Notes: generated by a model not told the origin, from the sequence alone. DNA of 44,715 nt from DATJBF01 sp035515475 (GCA_035515475.1 DATJBF010000029.1:1-44715), one strand, 5' to 3'; positions 16,179 to 25,308 are shown, numbered from the stretch's first letter. Translations and numbers: made by a program.

Positions 16179-16774
16179 ACAGGAATTCGTTTGTGGCGGC
16201 GGTGGCGTCGATGTCCATGGTGGCCAGCGCATTGGGACTGAACATAGGTGACAAGGCGCCATCGACGAACGTCAAGATGAAGAACGTGGATGGACGCGAG
16301 ATCTCGATCGCCGACGTCGCCGGGAAAGAGGGGACGCTCGTCATTTTCTCGTGCAACCATTGCCCGTTTGTGAAGGCGTGGCAGGGCCGCATCGCGTCCA
16401 TTGGCAACGCCGCCAACGGCAAGGACGTTGGCGTGATCGTCATCAATTCGAATGACCCCGCGAGTTATCCCGAGGACGGTTTCAGCGAGATGCAGCAGCG
16501 GGCAAAGCAATTGGGTTTCACGTTCCCGTACGTGGTGGATGCCACATCGGACATGGCTCGGGCCTACGGCGCCACTCGAACACCTGAGGCGTTTCTCTTC
16601 GACAAGGACGGCAAGCTGGTTTACCATGGCGCCATCGACGACTCGAAGCAGGCCGACCAGGTGACGAAGCACTACCTGCAGGACGCGATCGACGCGTTGA
16701 TCGCCGGCCGGGAAATCGGGACCAAGGAGACCAAGTTCGTCGGTTGCGGCATCAAGTTCCGCGCCAAAAGCTGA
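16175..16774 (+). CDS. Thioredoxin-family redoxin with CNHCP motif, exported
   Basis: A 199-residue protein starting at the ATG of the ATGA overlap with the preceding gene, with AGGAGG upstream. A signal-like N-terminus (MNRNSFVAAVASMSMVASAL) precedes a redoxin/AhpC-TSA fold with FSCNHCPFVKAW, where the Cys-Asn-His-Cys pair takes the place of the WCxxC site. A GATRTPEAFLFD segment supplies the cis-proline loop. Proteins of this kind are usually annotated as thioredoxin family or peroxiredoxin-like and appear with TlpA partners. Their substrates are poorly known. The pairing of two different redox proteins behind an exosortase suggests maintenance of cysteines in exported proteins; that link is inference. 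Confidence 0.87.
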   Translation: MNRNSFVAAVASMSMVASALGLNIGDKAPSTNVKMKNVDGREISIADVAGKEGTLVIFSCNHCPFVKAWQGRIASIGNAANGKDVGVIVINSNDPASYPEDGFSEMQQRAKQLGFTFPYVVDATSDMARAYGATRTPEAFLFDKDGKLVYHGAIDDSKQADQVTKHYLQDAIDALIAGREIGTKETKFVGCGIKFRAKS

Positions 16775-16843
16775 TGCGCGCGCCGGGCCCGGCCACAACA
16801 GATTTGTATTCGGGGCCCGGAGCGGTTAAGAATCGCTGCCACG

Positions 16844-18598
16844 ATGAACTCGTGGCGGCGATTCGTGTTTTGCCTGGCGGCCGTTTGCGTCCTCTACGTT
16901 TTCCACGTTCATCTGAAGACCGCGAAAATCTTCGCCAATCCGACGTGGGACGCACGGGACGAAGTGGGGCAGTTTTGGAGCGAAGCCGCGTTTCAGTACC
17001 GGTTTGCCAAGTTCTTCGCGACGCGGCCGGTGAGTGAGTGGGGCCGGCTCGCGCACGACCGGAGCGTGCAGTATCCCGACGCGGTCAACGACTGGGCGGA
17101 GTTCACCGTGGCGATGGAGGTGCCGGTCGGCGTGTTGTACCGGTGGATCAAGCCGGCGACGCCGTTTCACGTCTTCGTTGTCTGGTACGACTGCCTGGTG
17201 TCGAGCTTGGCGCTGTTCGGCGTTTTTTTCCTGGCGCGGGCGCTGTGGCGCAGCGACGGAGCGGGCGTGTTCGCGAGCGCGCTCTACGTGGCACTGTATC
17301 CGAGTTACGGGCGAACGGTGAAGAATCTCTTTTTGCGCGAAGACTTCGCCATCCCGCTCGTCATTTTCGCCCTGTTCTTCGCCCTGCGGGCGTTGCAGGA
17401 GCGGGGAGTGCGGGACCAGGTTCTCGCGGCGCTGTTCTGGCTGGCGGCGCTGGCGAGCTGGCACCTTACGCAGTTCGTCATGCTGCCACTGATGGTCGCG
17501 GCGGTGCTGGTGTACCTGGGGAAAGGGGCGACGCCGCGTGTGCCGTGGCTCGTGCTGATGCTGGCGGCGGGCGCCGTCTCAATTCCCGTGTTGCGTGCCA
17601 AGCAGTTCTATCTTTCGCCAACGATGTGCTTGCTGTGCGCGTTGTCGCTGGCGGTCTGGATCAACGGTGGTCGGAAGCGGGCGAGCCTACTGTTTGCCGG
17701 CTGGCTGACGGTGTTTCTCGTCGGCGGTTCGGTGTTAGGTGGATCGTACGGCGCGTACGCCCACGTCTACGAACTCTTCTTCTGCAAACTGCGCTTTCTC
17801 GGTGTGAAGCCGGCTGATCCGGTGCGGTTGCCATGGGAGGCGCGGTCGTTGTGGGAGGGCGCATTTGACACGGCGAGTTGGTCCGAGTGGTGGCGCAGTT
17901 TGCAGTGGTGCCTGCCGCTGGCGGTGATCGCGATGGGGTCGGCGTGGCAGCGCAAGGAGGTGGCGTTGCGGGTCATGGTGGTGTTCACGTTGTTGTTGTT
18001 TCCGCTGGCGTGGATGGTGGTGCGGTACTTCACATTTCTCGGGTTTGCCGTGGCGATATTGGCGGCAGGGCTGGTGGCGGGACGCAGTTGGTGGAAGCTG
18101 GTCGTGTTTGGTGCCGTCGTGTGGCAGTTGGCGATGCTCAACTTCCAGCCGCTGGCGCGCCAGCAGCCGGCCCCGGATGAATATCGGCCGATCGTCAAAT
18201 GGCTGCAGGAGAACACGGCATCGAACGCCGTGGTGCTGGCGACGATTTCGGAGTCGCCGGTGTTCCTCGCAGAGACCGGGCGGCCGATCATCCTGCACTC
18301 AAAGTTTGAGAACCAACCGGTCCGCGAGCGCTATCGCGAGATGTTGGAGGCAGTTTACGGAAGCGAGGGACGGTTTTACGAGTTCGCGCGCAAGTACGGG
18401 GCCGATTATTTCGTGTACGATGCGGACTTCCTTTACGACGGGCTAGATTCACGACGATACAAGGCGGACAAGCTGGGGCCGCTCGACCCGAATTGTGCGG
18501 CGCTGCTGTTTGCGGATCGGCCGGAGCGACTGCGGCACTTCAAGCTGGAGATCGCGGATTCCCGGTTTGCCGTTTTCCGCGTGCTCAATTCATCCTAG
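16844..18598 (+). CDS. Large polytopic membrane protein, GT-C glycosyltransferase-like
   Basis: A 584-residue protein with about a dozen hydrophobic helices in the first 440 residues and a soluble C-terminal domain. The first extracytoplasmic loop has DARDEVGQFWSEAAFQYRF and a later loop has KNLFLREDFAIPL; acidic residues in these places are typical of GT-C enzymes such as STT3/AglB and PMT-like proteins, which move sugars from lipid carriers. The C-terminal part (WLQENTASNAVVLATISES, then FYEFARKYGADYFVYD) matches the layout of many uncharacterised STT3-like proteins. No WWDYG motif is present, so the activity is a guess from architecture. It lies downstream of the exosortase gene. Its stop overlaps the convergent peptide-binding protein gene by 14 bases. 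Confidence 0.7.
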   Translation: MNSWRRFVFCLAAVCVLYVFHVHLKTAKIFANPTWDARDEVGQFWSEAAFQYRFAKFFATRPVSEWGRLAHDRSVQYPDAVNDWAEFTVAMEVPVGVLYRWIKPATPFHVFVVWYDCLVSSLALFGVFFLARALWRSDGAGVFASALYVALYPSYGRTVKNLFLREDFAIPLVIFALFFALRALQERGVRDQVLAALFWLAALASWHLTQFVMLPLMVAAVLVYLGKGATPRVPWLVLMLAAGAVSIPVLRAKQFYLSPTMCLLCALSLAVWINGGRKRASLLFAGWLTVFLVGGSVLGGSYGAYAHVYELFFCKLRFLGVKPADPVRLPWEARSLWEGAFDTASWSEWWRSLQWCLPLAVIAMGSAWQRKEVALRVMVVFTLLLFPLAWMVVRYFTFLGFAVAILAAGLVAGRSWWKLVVFGAVVWQLAMLNFQPLARQQPAPDEYRPIVKWLQENTASNAVVLATISESPVFLAETGRPIILHSKFENQPVRERYREMLEAVYGSEGRFYEFARKYGADYFVYDADFLYDGLDSRRYKADKLGPLDPNCAALLFADRPERLRHFKLEIADSRFAVFRVLNSS

Positions 18599-20105
18599 CA
18601 TCTTGAAACAGGATGTCGCCGTTGGGTTCGAAGTGGATACCGTCCACATTTGCGCGGCACGCCATCAGTGACTCCGCGTGGGCGAGGGGGACCATCGGTA
18701 TCTCTTTGAAGATGATCTCCTGCGCTTTGCGGTAGAGGGCGGCGCGCTTTTCGGGGTCGAGTTCGCGGCGGGCCGCGAGCATGAGGTCGTGGTAGGCATC
18801 GTTCGTCCAGAAGCAGATGTTGAGTGCGGAGCCCAGGGTGGCAGTGTCCTTGTCGAGCAGCACGTACAGGAAGTTGTCCGCATCCCCGGTGTCGCCGACC
18901 CAGCCCATCAACGCCATTTCGTGTTCGCCGTGGCTGGTGCGGCTGAGGTGCGCGCCCCATTCGTTCGGAACGATCTCGACAGGAATGCCGGCCTGGGCGA
19001 GGTCGGCCTTGATCATCTCGGCCGCGCGCAGCGGGTTCGGCAGATACGGGCGGGGGTTGGTCATGACGTAGAGCTGGAGCGGCTGGGACAACGGAGTCAT
19101 GGGGTGCTGAAGTGTTGGCGTCTCAGGGATGGCATTGTTGTAGCCGGCAACGAAGGGCGGGAGCGGGTTCTTCGCGACGACGGCGGCGCCACGGTACACG
19201 TCCTCAATGATGTCCTTCTTGTGGATGGCGGCGGCGATGGCGCGTCGCAGGTTGCGGTCGTCGAGCGGCGGTTTCCGGCAGTTGAACGCCAGATAGCAGA
19301 CGTTAAGGCCCGGCGCGGTAATGAGTTTCAGTGTTTCGTCGCGCCGAATAATGGGCAGGTCGTTCGGATCGATGCCGTCCATCGCTTGAATCTGGTCGGT
19401 TTGCAGTTGAATGAGGCGCGTGGCGGAGTCGGGGACGACCTTGAAGATGAGCCGCTGGATTTTGGGCGGGCCCTCCCAATAATCGGGATTCACTTCCAGG
19501 ACGATGCGTTCATTGGGGATCCATTCGACGAAACGGAACGGGCCGGTGCCGACGGGGTGGCGTTGGTCGATGAACTTGGGGCTGATGAGGTGCGCGGCGG
19601 GAATGCAGAGGCTGGCCAGCAGGGGCGCATGCGGTTCGCGGAGGCGGAGGCGCAGGGTCATGGGATCGACGACTTCGACGGCGGCGATCATGTTGAACAT
19701 GGCCGACCAGTAGGCGAACGTTGCGTCGGGCGGACGGCCCGGATGCGACTTGTCCATCTGGCGGCGAAAGCTGAACGCGGCCGCTTCGGCATCGAGCGGT
19801 GTGCCGTCGTGGAAGTGCACGCCTGGGCGGATCCTGAATGTGTACGTCAGCCCATCCGGACTGATCGTCCACGATGTGGCGAGGCACGGTTCAACCTCGG
19901 TGGTCCCGTGTTTGAAGCGGACGAGGCCCTGGCAAATGTTGACGAGGACCTTGATCGACTCGCCGTCATCGACATCGGCAGGGTCGAGCTTTTGAGAATC
20001 TGCGCCCCGGGCAAAGATGAGTGTATCTCGCGGCGAGCGAGGGGGATGCTGGCAACCCGTAAGCAGAAGGCCGCAGACCAGCCCCCATCGGAGAAGCTTT
20101 CTCAT
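18585..20105 (-). CDS. Peptide-type ABC transporter substrate-binding lipoprotein (family 5)
   Basis: About 506 residues. The start is placed at 20105, where MRKLLRWGLVCGLLLTGCQH gives a textbook lipoprotein signal with lipobox LLTGC; the longer upstream frame lacks that logic. The family-5 extracellular solute-binding fold is evident from DPADVDDGESIKVLVNICQG, the FRIRPGVHFHDGTPLDAEA segment and the FKEIPMVPLAHAESL region near the end. It should bind oligopeptides or similar ligands at the periplasmic face for an Opp/Dpp permease. The matching permease genes in this window are far away at 1706–3458, and no ATPase is present. Its divergent neighbour is the second exosortase. Confidence 0.93.
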   Translation of the reverse strand: MRKLLRWGLVCGLLLTGCQHPPRSPRDTLIFARGADSQKLDPADVDDGESIKVLVNICQGLVRFKHGTTEVEPCLATSWTISPDGLTYTFRIRPGVHFHDGTPLDAEAAAFSFRRQMDKSHPGRPPDATFAYWSAMFNMIAAVEVVDPMTLRLRLREPHAPLLASLCIPAAHLISPKFIDQRHPVGTGPFRFVEWIPNERIVLEVNPDYWEGPPKIQRLIFKVVPDSATRLIQLQTDQIQAMDGIDPNDLPIIRRDETLKLITAPGLNVCYLAFNCRKPPLDDRNLRRAIAAAIHKKDIIEDVYRGAAVVAKNPLPPFVAGYNNAIPETPTLQHPMTPLSQPLQLYVMTNPRPYLPNPLRAAEMIKADLAQAGIPVEIVPNEWGAHLSRTSHGEHEMALMGWVGDTGDADNFLYVLLDKDTATLGSALNICFWTNDAYHDLMLAARRELDPEKRAALYRKAQEIIFKEIPMVPLAHAESLMACRANVDGIHFEPNGDILFQDARMN

Positions 20106-20150
20106 TGGCGCGATAGTAGCTGACCTGGAATATCTGAACAAGCGGGGGGT

Positions 20151-20179
20151 TTGACATTGCGAAAGAGCACAATTAGACT
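20151..20179 (+). promoter_or_regulatory. Sigma-70-type promoter of the exosortase–EpsI operon
   Basis: A perfect TTGACA at 20151–20156 and TAGACT at 20174–20179 with a 17-base spacer. Transcription from about 20186 would give a leader of about 29 bases to the ATG at 20215. It lies in the 109-base divergent gap with the substrate-binding protein gene. Confidence 0.7.
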
Positions 20180-20214
20180 GATGAGGATTTTCGAGAGACT
20201 GTGTCCCCCGATAC

Positions 20215-21195
20215 ATGAATAACCAGGATTCAACCGTCGTCGGCAAGGTCCCCTTCGGCACCATTGACTGGGTGAAGATGGCGCTGGTCGTCGTATTGAC
20301 GGCACTGGTTTACTACGCCTATTGGGTTCAGCCGGTCGACCATACCATGACCTGCTATGTGTGGCTGGTGGGACATTGGGCAAGCGTTTCGAATTACTCG
20401 CACGGTCCATTGATTCCGGTGATTGCGGCGCTGTTGGTGTGGTGGAAACGAAAGGAATTGTTGGCTGCGCCGATCGCGCCCACACGATGGGGGATCGCGG
20501 TAGTGGCCCTGGCGGTTGGCTCTTACTACGTGGGCGTGAAGGCAGTGCAACCTCGCGTCGTCGTCTTTTCGTTTGTGGTGCTGTTGTATGGCTTGGCGTT
20601 GTCACTCGGAGGACGGGAGGTCTACCGGGTGTTGTTCTTTCCGATCACCTTCTTGCTTCTGATGATCCCGCTAAACTTTCTCGACGAACAGGTCGGCTTT
20701 CCTCTGCGGCAGATGGTCGCGTCGACCGCGACAGCCTTGCTGAACTTTCTGGGCATCGAGACGGTGCGGGTGGGTACGGGGATCTATTCCAGGGTCTTTC
20801 GATTTGATGTGGCGGATCCGTGCAGCGGGATCCGCTCACTCATGGCACTGACCACGGTGACGGCGGCGTACGGGTATGTCACGCAGCACGTGCAGTGGAA
20901 GCGGTGGGTCTTGTTTCTGAGCGCGATGCCCCTGGCGGTATTAGGAAACCTGGCGCGCGTAACGTCCATCGCCTTGGTGGCGCAAGTGTACGGGCAGGAA
21001 ATCGCCAGCAAGGCGTACCACGAGTACTCGGGATATATCGTGTTTGGCGTGGCGCTGTCGGCGATGGTGGTCATTGGACTGCTGTTGAATTTCCCCTACC
21101 GTCGAGTATTCGGGGCTTGGACGAAGCCACTGCCTCCGGTTGAGCATGACGAGAGCTTGTTGCCACCGGTCGCACCGAGGCAATCACATGAGTGA
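20215..21195 (+). CDS. Exosortase, EpsH/XrtA-like (second of two)
   Basis: A 326-residue multi-helix membrane protein with the complete exosortase signature: Cys203 in DPCSGIRSLMAL, Arg248 in GNLARVTSIAL and His269 in YHEYSGYIVF. The N-terminal half contains the SHGPLIPVIAALLVWWKR segment typical of EpsH. It differs from the exosortase at 14650 in carrying the classical CSGIRS motif and in being followed directly by an EpsI-domain gene, the usual arrangement in exopolysaccharide-linked systems. Its own promoter lies just upstream. It and the next gene overlap by 8 bases. Expected substrates are PEP-CTERM proteins such as those at 39325–40915. Confidence 0.95.
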   Translation: MNNQDSTVVGKVPFGTIDWVKMALVVVLTALVYYAYWVQPVDHTMTCYVWLVGHWASVSNYSHGPLIPVIAALLVWWKRKELLAAPIAPTRWGIAVVALAVGSYYVGVKAVQPRVVVFSFVVLLYGLALSLGGREVYRVLFFPITFLLLMIPLNFLDEQVGFPLRQMVASTATALLNFLGIETVRVGTGIYSRVFRFDVADPCSGIRSLMALTTVTAAYGYVTQHVQWKRWVLFLSAMPLAVLGNLARVTSIALVAQVYGQEIASKAYHEYSGYIVFGVALSAMVVIGLLLNFPYRRVFGAWTKPLPPVEHDESLLPPVAPRQSHE

Positions 21196-21979
21196 GTCAC
21201 CGGCCACCAGCATTCCTGTCGTACCGGAGCGTTCGCCAACGCAGGCACCGTCAGGGCGCGCCCGGGCGCCCAGCACGCTCTTGCTTGCGGCGGTCGTGGT
21301 AATTTTCGGGGGCGGCGTCTTGCTGACGGGGTTGACGTCGGACGTGACCAAGGAGTCCGAGCCCGGGGTGAAACTGGTGGACGGGCATCCGTTCCTGACC
21401 GATAAGGTTGGCGACTGGACCGGCGGAGAATTGCAGGGCCTGGGCGAGGAGGAAAGACGGCTCCTGCCTGCGGATACGGAGGGCGCGCGGCGTCTCTACA
21501 CCGACGCGAATCATGACGAATTGTTCTGTTCGGTTGTGCTCGCGGGACGCGACGTGGCGAGCATTCATCGACCCGAGCTGTGTTTGCCCGGGCAAGGTTG
21601 GAAGATTGAAAACGAGTACACGGAGCCGATTCGAACGGCGGCTGCGCCGGGTGGGGTGTTGCATGTCATGCGGATGAACGCCACGCGCTCTGTCGTGCTG
21701 GAGAACGGGCAGACCGATCGGATCCGCACGATCTTCTTGTACTGGTTCGTGGGCAAGAATCGCGTGACGCCGTACCACTGGCAGCGCATCTTTTGGACGG
21801 CGTGCGACCGTGTGTTTCACAACACGAACCATCGCTGGGCTTACATCATGATTACCGCGGTTGTGGGGGACGAAACGGCTCAGGGTGGCCTTGGCAAGTC
21901 GTCGGAGCAAGAGATGGCAATCGCCAGCAGATTTGTGCAGGATATCTATCCTACGTTGATCGAACCGGGAGGCGGTTGA
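21188..21979 (+). CDS. EpsI-family exosortase-associated protein
   Basis: A 263-residue protein starting at the ATG inside the end of the exosortase gene. One N-terminal membrane anchor (STLLLAAVVVIFGGGVLLTG) is followed by an EpsI domain, recognisable by VGDWTGGELQGL, SIHRPELCLPGQGW and the aromatic-rich FLYWFVGKNRVTPYHWQRIFW. EpsI domains occur either as separate proteins or fused to the exosortase C-terminus, and are tied to exopolysaccharide export and exosortase function; their chemistry is unknown. It is translationally coupled to the exosortase and precedes an exopolysaccharide-type sugar transferase by 57 bases. Confidence 0.92.
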   Translation: MSESPATSIPVVPERSPTQAPSGRARAPSTLLLAAVVVIFGGGVLLTGLTSDVTKESEPGVKLVDGHPFLTDKVGDWTGGELQGLGEEERRLLPADTEGARRLYTDANHDELFCSVVLAGRDVASIHRPELCLPGQGWKIENEYTEPIRTAAAPGGVLHVMRMNATRSVVLENGQTDRIRTIFLYWFVGKNRVTPYHWQRIFWTACDRVFHNTNHRWAYIMITAVVGDETAQGGLGKSSEQEMAIASRFVQDIYPTLIEPGGG

Positions 21980-22036
21980 CGCACGCCAGCCGCCGTCACG
22001 GGGGGAGTCGGTTCCGGAGAGCGTTGAAGCACAGCA

Positions 22037-23455
22037 ATGCCCAGTAAGCGACGAGAGTTCATCATTCAGGCCAATCAGATTGGTGATGCGCTGCTGATCG
22101 CCCTGATCTTTTGGTGCGCACATGCCGTGCGCGAACAGTTGGCGTACCTGTTCCCCTTCAAATACCGATTCCTGGGTTACCCGATAGAGTTTGGCGTCAT
22201 TGCTCCGTTCCGTTACTACAAGTGGCTGTACTTGATCATCCTGCCGTTGTATCCGCTGTTGCTCGACATCAATGGTTTTTACAGCCGCGCACATGGTCTG
22301 CAGCGCCGCAACACGGTATGGATCCTGGCCAAAAGCTGCGCCGTTTGCGCGCTGTCGGTGATGGCCGCGATTTACTTCTTCAAGCTGTCGGCGTTGAGCC
22401 GCGGCGTGGTGATCCTGTTTGCCTTGTTCAGCCTGGTCGCGCTTCTTGCCAAGGACCAGATTTTTCAGGTGCACATGCACCGTCGCGCTCGCAAGGGCAA
22501 AGATGTCACGGAGATCATTCTCGTCGGCTCGGGGGAGCGGAATGCCGAGTTCGTGGCCTTACTGGAGGAGCATCCCGAGTGGAGCCTGCGCGTCGCTGCT
22601 GAACTCAACCCCGACGGGAACCTGCTTCAGGAACTGCCATTGATGCTGCACCGCCTTCCAGTGGGCTGTGTGATCTTCAACGTCACCCAGACCGCGTTCA
22701 GCGAAATCGAAAAGGCAATCCTGGCCTGCGAAGTCGAAGGCGTCGAAGCCTGGCTGGTCGCCGATTTTGTGAAGACCTCGATCGCCCGCGCGACGGTCGA
22801 CGATTTCTTTGGCAAACCGCTGCTCATCTTTCGCACGACGCCCGAGATTTCCTGGCAGTTGGTCTGCAAGCGGCTCATCGACGTCGCCGGAGCGGCGATC
22901 GGCCTGCTGATCCTGGGACCGCTGGTGATGCTGCCGGTTGCGGTCATTATCAAGCTCACCTCGCCCGGCCCAATTCTCTTCGGGCAGAAGCGCAGTGGAT
23001 TACACGGACGGCTGTTCACGATGTACAAATTCCGGTCGATGGTCAACAACGCCGAAATGTTGCGGGCCGAACTGGAAGCGTACAACGAGATGACGGGCCC
23101 CGTGTTCAAGATGAAGCACGACCCGCGGATCACGCCGTTCGGGCGTCTCCTGCGCAAGACAAGCCTGGACGAGTTTCCTCAACTCTGGAATGTTCTCAGG
23201 GGCGACATGAGCCTCGTGGGGCCGCGCCCTCCGATCCCGAGCGAGGTGCAACACTACGACCCGTGGCATCGCCGCCGTCTTTCCATGAAACCGGGCCTCA
23301 CCTGCCTCTGGCAAATCAGTGGACGCAACAAGGTCGGCTTCGATCAATGGATGAAGCTGGATCTCCAGTACATCGACAGTTGGTCGCTGTGGCTCGACTT
23401 CAAAATTCTCGCCCGGACCGTACCCGTCGTGTTGTCGGGCCTGGGTGCCCGCTAA
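22037..23455 (+). CDS. Exopolysaccharide polyprenyl glycosylphosphotransferase (WbaP/WcaJ type)
   Basis: A 472-residue enzyme that transfers a sugar-1-phosphate from a nucleotide sugar to undecaprenyl phosphate, the first step of a repeat-unit exopolysaccharide. Helices cover about the first 150 residues, then a CoA-binding-like middle domain (IILVGSGERNAEF), then the bacterial sugar transferase domain with KRLIDVAGAAIGL, MYKFRSMVNNAE, PFGRLLRKTSLDEFPQLWNV, GDMSLVGPRPP and KPGLTCLWQISGRN. All hallmark residues are present, including the DEFPQ and GPRP motifs. Its place after exosortase and EpsI is the standard exopolysaccharide/PEP-CTERM linkage. A putative terminator follows directly. Confidence 0.95.
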   Translation: MPSKRREFIIQANQIGDALLIALIFWCAHAVREQLAYLFPFKYRFLGYPIEFGVIAPFRYYKWLYLIILPLYPLLLDINGFYSRAHGLQRRNTVWILAKSCAVCALSVMAAIYFFKLSALSRGVVILFALFSLVALLAKDQIFQVHMHRRARKGKDVTEIILVGSGERNAEFVALLEEHPEWSLRVAAELNPDGNLLQELPLMLHRLPVGCVIFNVTQTAFSEIEKAILACEVEGVEAWLVADFVKTSIARATVDDFFGKPLLIFRTTPEISWQLVCKRLIDVAGAAIGLLILGPLVMLPVAVIIKLTSPGPILFGQKRSGLHGRLFTMYKFRSMVNNAEMLRAELEAYNEMTGPVFKMKHDPRITPFGRLLRKTSLDEFPQLWNVLRGDMSLVGPRPPIPSEVQHYDPWHRRRLSMKPGLTCLWQISGRNKVGFDQWMKLDLQYIDSWSLWLDFKILARTVPVVLSGLGAR

Positions 23456-23485
23456 CCGCCCCGGGGGCGGCTGGCGCGCTTTTTT
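23456..23485 (+). terminator. Possible rho-independent terminator
   Basis: CCGCC-ccggg-GGCGG immediately after the TAA of the sugar transferase gene, followed ten bases on by TTTTTT. The gap between stem and T-run is longer than usual, so this is a weak call. Confidence 0.4.
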
Positions 23486-23524
23486 GTTGCTCGGCGGCGG
23501 GAATTCTGCCAATCACACACTACC

Positions 23525-24481
23525 ATGACAATAACTTCACCCCCCACTGGTCCCATTTCGGTCGTCACCGGCGGTGCGGGCTTTCTCGGCTCGCATCTTT
23601 CCGACCGCCTTCTCGCCGAGGGCCACCGCGTCATCGCGATCGACAACCTGATTACGGGCAACATTGACAACATCGCCCACCTCGCCGGCAACCCGAACTT
23701 CAAATTCATCCGTCACGACGTCACCCAGTACATCTATCTTGCGGGCGCGGCGGATTACGTGTTCCATTTCGCGTCACCTGCCAGCCCGATTGACTATCTG
23801 CAACTGCCCATTCAAACGCTCAAAGTCGGCTCGCTCGGCACCCACAACGCCCTCGGCCTCGCCAAGGCCAAGGGGGCCAGGTTCTTGCTGGCCTCCACTT
23901 CCGAATGTTACGGGGACCCACTCGAGCACCCCCAGTCTGAAAGCTATTGGGGCAACGTCAACCCCATCGGCCCGCGCGGTGTTTACGACGAAGCCAAACG
24001 CTTCGCCGAAGCCATGACCATGGCGTATCATCGCTATCACAAGGTCGACACGAGAATCGTTCGCATCTTCAATACCTACGGCCCGCGCATGAGATTGCGC
24101 GATGGACGCGTCGTACCCGCCTTCATCAGCCAGGCGTTACGCGGCGAACCGCTCACGGTTTTCGGCGAAGGGAAACAGACCCGCAGTTTCTGCTACGTCG
24201 CCGACCTGATCGACGGCATCTACCGCCTCGTGCAATCCGACTTTCACGAGCCCGTCAACATTGGCAATCCGACGGAATTCACCATTCTCGAGTTCGCCAA
24301 GCTGATTCTCAAGCTGACCGGCAGCAACAGCCAGATTGCCTACGAACCATTGCCAGTGGACGATCCCAAGCAGCGTCGCCCGGATATCGCTCGTGCCAAG
24401 AAACTGCTTGGCTGGGAGCCCAAAGTGGATTTGGAGACCGGCCTGCAGCGGACCATCGGGTACTTCCGGAACAAGGTTTGA
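23525..24481 (+). CDS. UDP-glucuronate decarboxylase (UDP-xylose synthase) family SDR
   Basis: A 318-residue extended short-chain dehydrogenase. The NAD-binding motif is GGAGFLGSHL at residues 16–25. HFASPASPIDY, TSECYGDPLEHPQ and the catalytic YDEAK are diagnostic for UDP-glucuronate decarboxylase (UXS), which converts UDP-glucuronate to UDP-xylose. RIFNTYGPRMR and RSFCYVADLIDG complete the family pattern. It probably supplies a pentose donor for the exopolysaccharide whose first transferase is encoded just upstream. It may be transcribed separately if the terminator at 23456 works. Confidence 0.92.
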   Translation: MTITSPPTGPISVVTGGAGFLGSHLSDRLLAEGHRVIAIDNLITGNIDNIAHLAGNPNFKFIRHDVTQYIYLAGAADYVFHFASPASPIDYLQLPIQTLKVGSLGTHNALGLAKAKGARFLLASTSECYGDPLEHPQSESYWGNVNPIGPRGVYDEAKRFAEAMTMAYHRYHKVDTRIVRIFNTYGPRMRLRDGRVVPAFISQALRGEPLTVFGEGKQTRSFCYVADLIDGIYRLVQSDFHEPVNIGNPTEFTILEFAKLILKLTGSNSQIAYEPLPVDDPKQRRPDIARAKKLLGWEPKVDLETGLQRTIGYFRNKV

Positions 24482-24531
24482 GTCATCGATGGGCGTATCA
24501 GGCGCGACGGCGATCCGGCGTCCCGTCACGT

Positions 24532-24759
24532 TCACATCGGCGTCTTGATTCCCAGCGCGCGCAGGGCGCACCAGCCGCGCGCGCCCTCGAAGATCATGAA
24601 CGATCCCGCAAGGCACAAGACGATTCCGCCGACGAGCATCCCCCGTGAGCCGCTGCGCACGCCGGCGACGATCAGGGCGACACCGCACACATCGATGATC
24701 ACGCCTCCAACCAGGCGCGTTTTCCTGCCCTGCCTATCGATGTTGCAGGTCAATCTCAT
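24532..24759 (-). CDS. Small inner-membrane protein, DUF2892/YgaP-like transmembrane domain
   Basis: A 75-residue protein from the ATG at 24759; upstream in-frame ATGs at 24792 and 24786 would add a poorly conserved extension. CNIDRQGRKTRLVGG followed by two hydrophobic helices and the closing FEGARGWCALRALGIKTPM fit the DUF2892 family seen as the membrane domain of the rhodanese YgaP and as stand-alone proteins. Function is unknown; rhodanese-linked members suggest sulfur or thiol handling. It is 81 bases downstream of a response regulator gene on the same strand. Confidence 0.7.
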   Translation of the reverse strand: MRLTCNIDRQGRKTRLVGGVIIDVCGVALIVAGVRSGSRGMLVGGIVLCLAGSFMIFEGARGWCALRALGIKTPM

Positions 24760-24840
24760 TTGAGGCACCGGCGGGCTCCGGTCCATTATCATGATCGCAA
24801 CCGGATCGATTTGTCGCGGTCGATCCAATGCCGGTGGCGT

Positions 24841-25230
24841 TCAGAGCTGGTTCAATTCCTCGCGCACACGGGCCAAGAAGTCTTCGACGTAGAACGGCTT
24901 CTGGATGTAGCCGCGCAGACCTTCCTCGAACATGCGCTTGGCGACGTTGTCATCGCAGCCCGTCAGCAGAATCACGTGGACGTCGGGATTGGTCCTCTGG
25001 AGACACTCGAAGACGAGGTCGCCAGTCATGTCGGGCATCAGGTAATCCAACAACACCAACCCGATCTGCCCACGGTGTTTTTCGTACAGTTCCAACCCTT
25101 GTTTGGGACGGGACGCCGTGAGGACTTGAACGCCATCGAGTTCCAGGCAGCGCTTGATGACGTCGAGAACTTCGGGTTCGTCGTCGATGGCGAGAACCTG
25201 CTTTTGTGGGCTAACGGAGCCAGTACTCAT
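24841..25230 (-). CDS. Single-domain response regulator (CheY-like), A
   Basis: A 129-residue receiver domain with no output domain. The acidic pocket is IDDEPE and the phospho-acceptor is Asp62 in LLDYLMPDMTG; Thr at LLTGCDD and Lys in YIQKPF complete the switch residues. No histidine kinase is nearby. It resembles the second lone receiver at 26767–27246 (shared LLDYxMP and GYIxKPF layout), suggesting a family of stand-alone receivers that feed a phosphorelay encoded elsewhere or act by protein contact. Confidence 0.92.
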   Translation of the reverse strand: MSTGSVSPQKQVLAIDDEPEVLDVIKRCLELDGVQVLTASRPKQGLELYEKHRGQIGLVLLDYLMPDMTGDLVFECLQRTNPDVHVILLTGCDDNVAKRMFEEGLRGYIQKPFYVEDFLARVREELNQL

Positions 25231-25308
25231 GTCTCACAACAATTGCCAATTCAGTACTCCGGCATGTAACATAGTTCCACATTACCGAGAAGTGAAATCG
25301 AACTCGAT

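Noticed and set aside
21251..22480. A 409-codon open frame on the minus strand
   Set aside because: It is antisense to EpsI and the sugar transferase, whose motifs are unambiguous.
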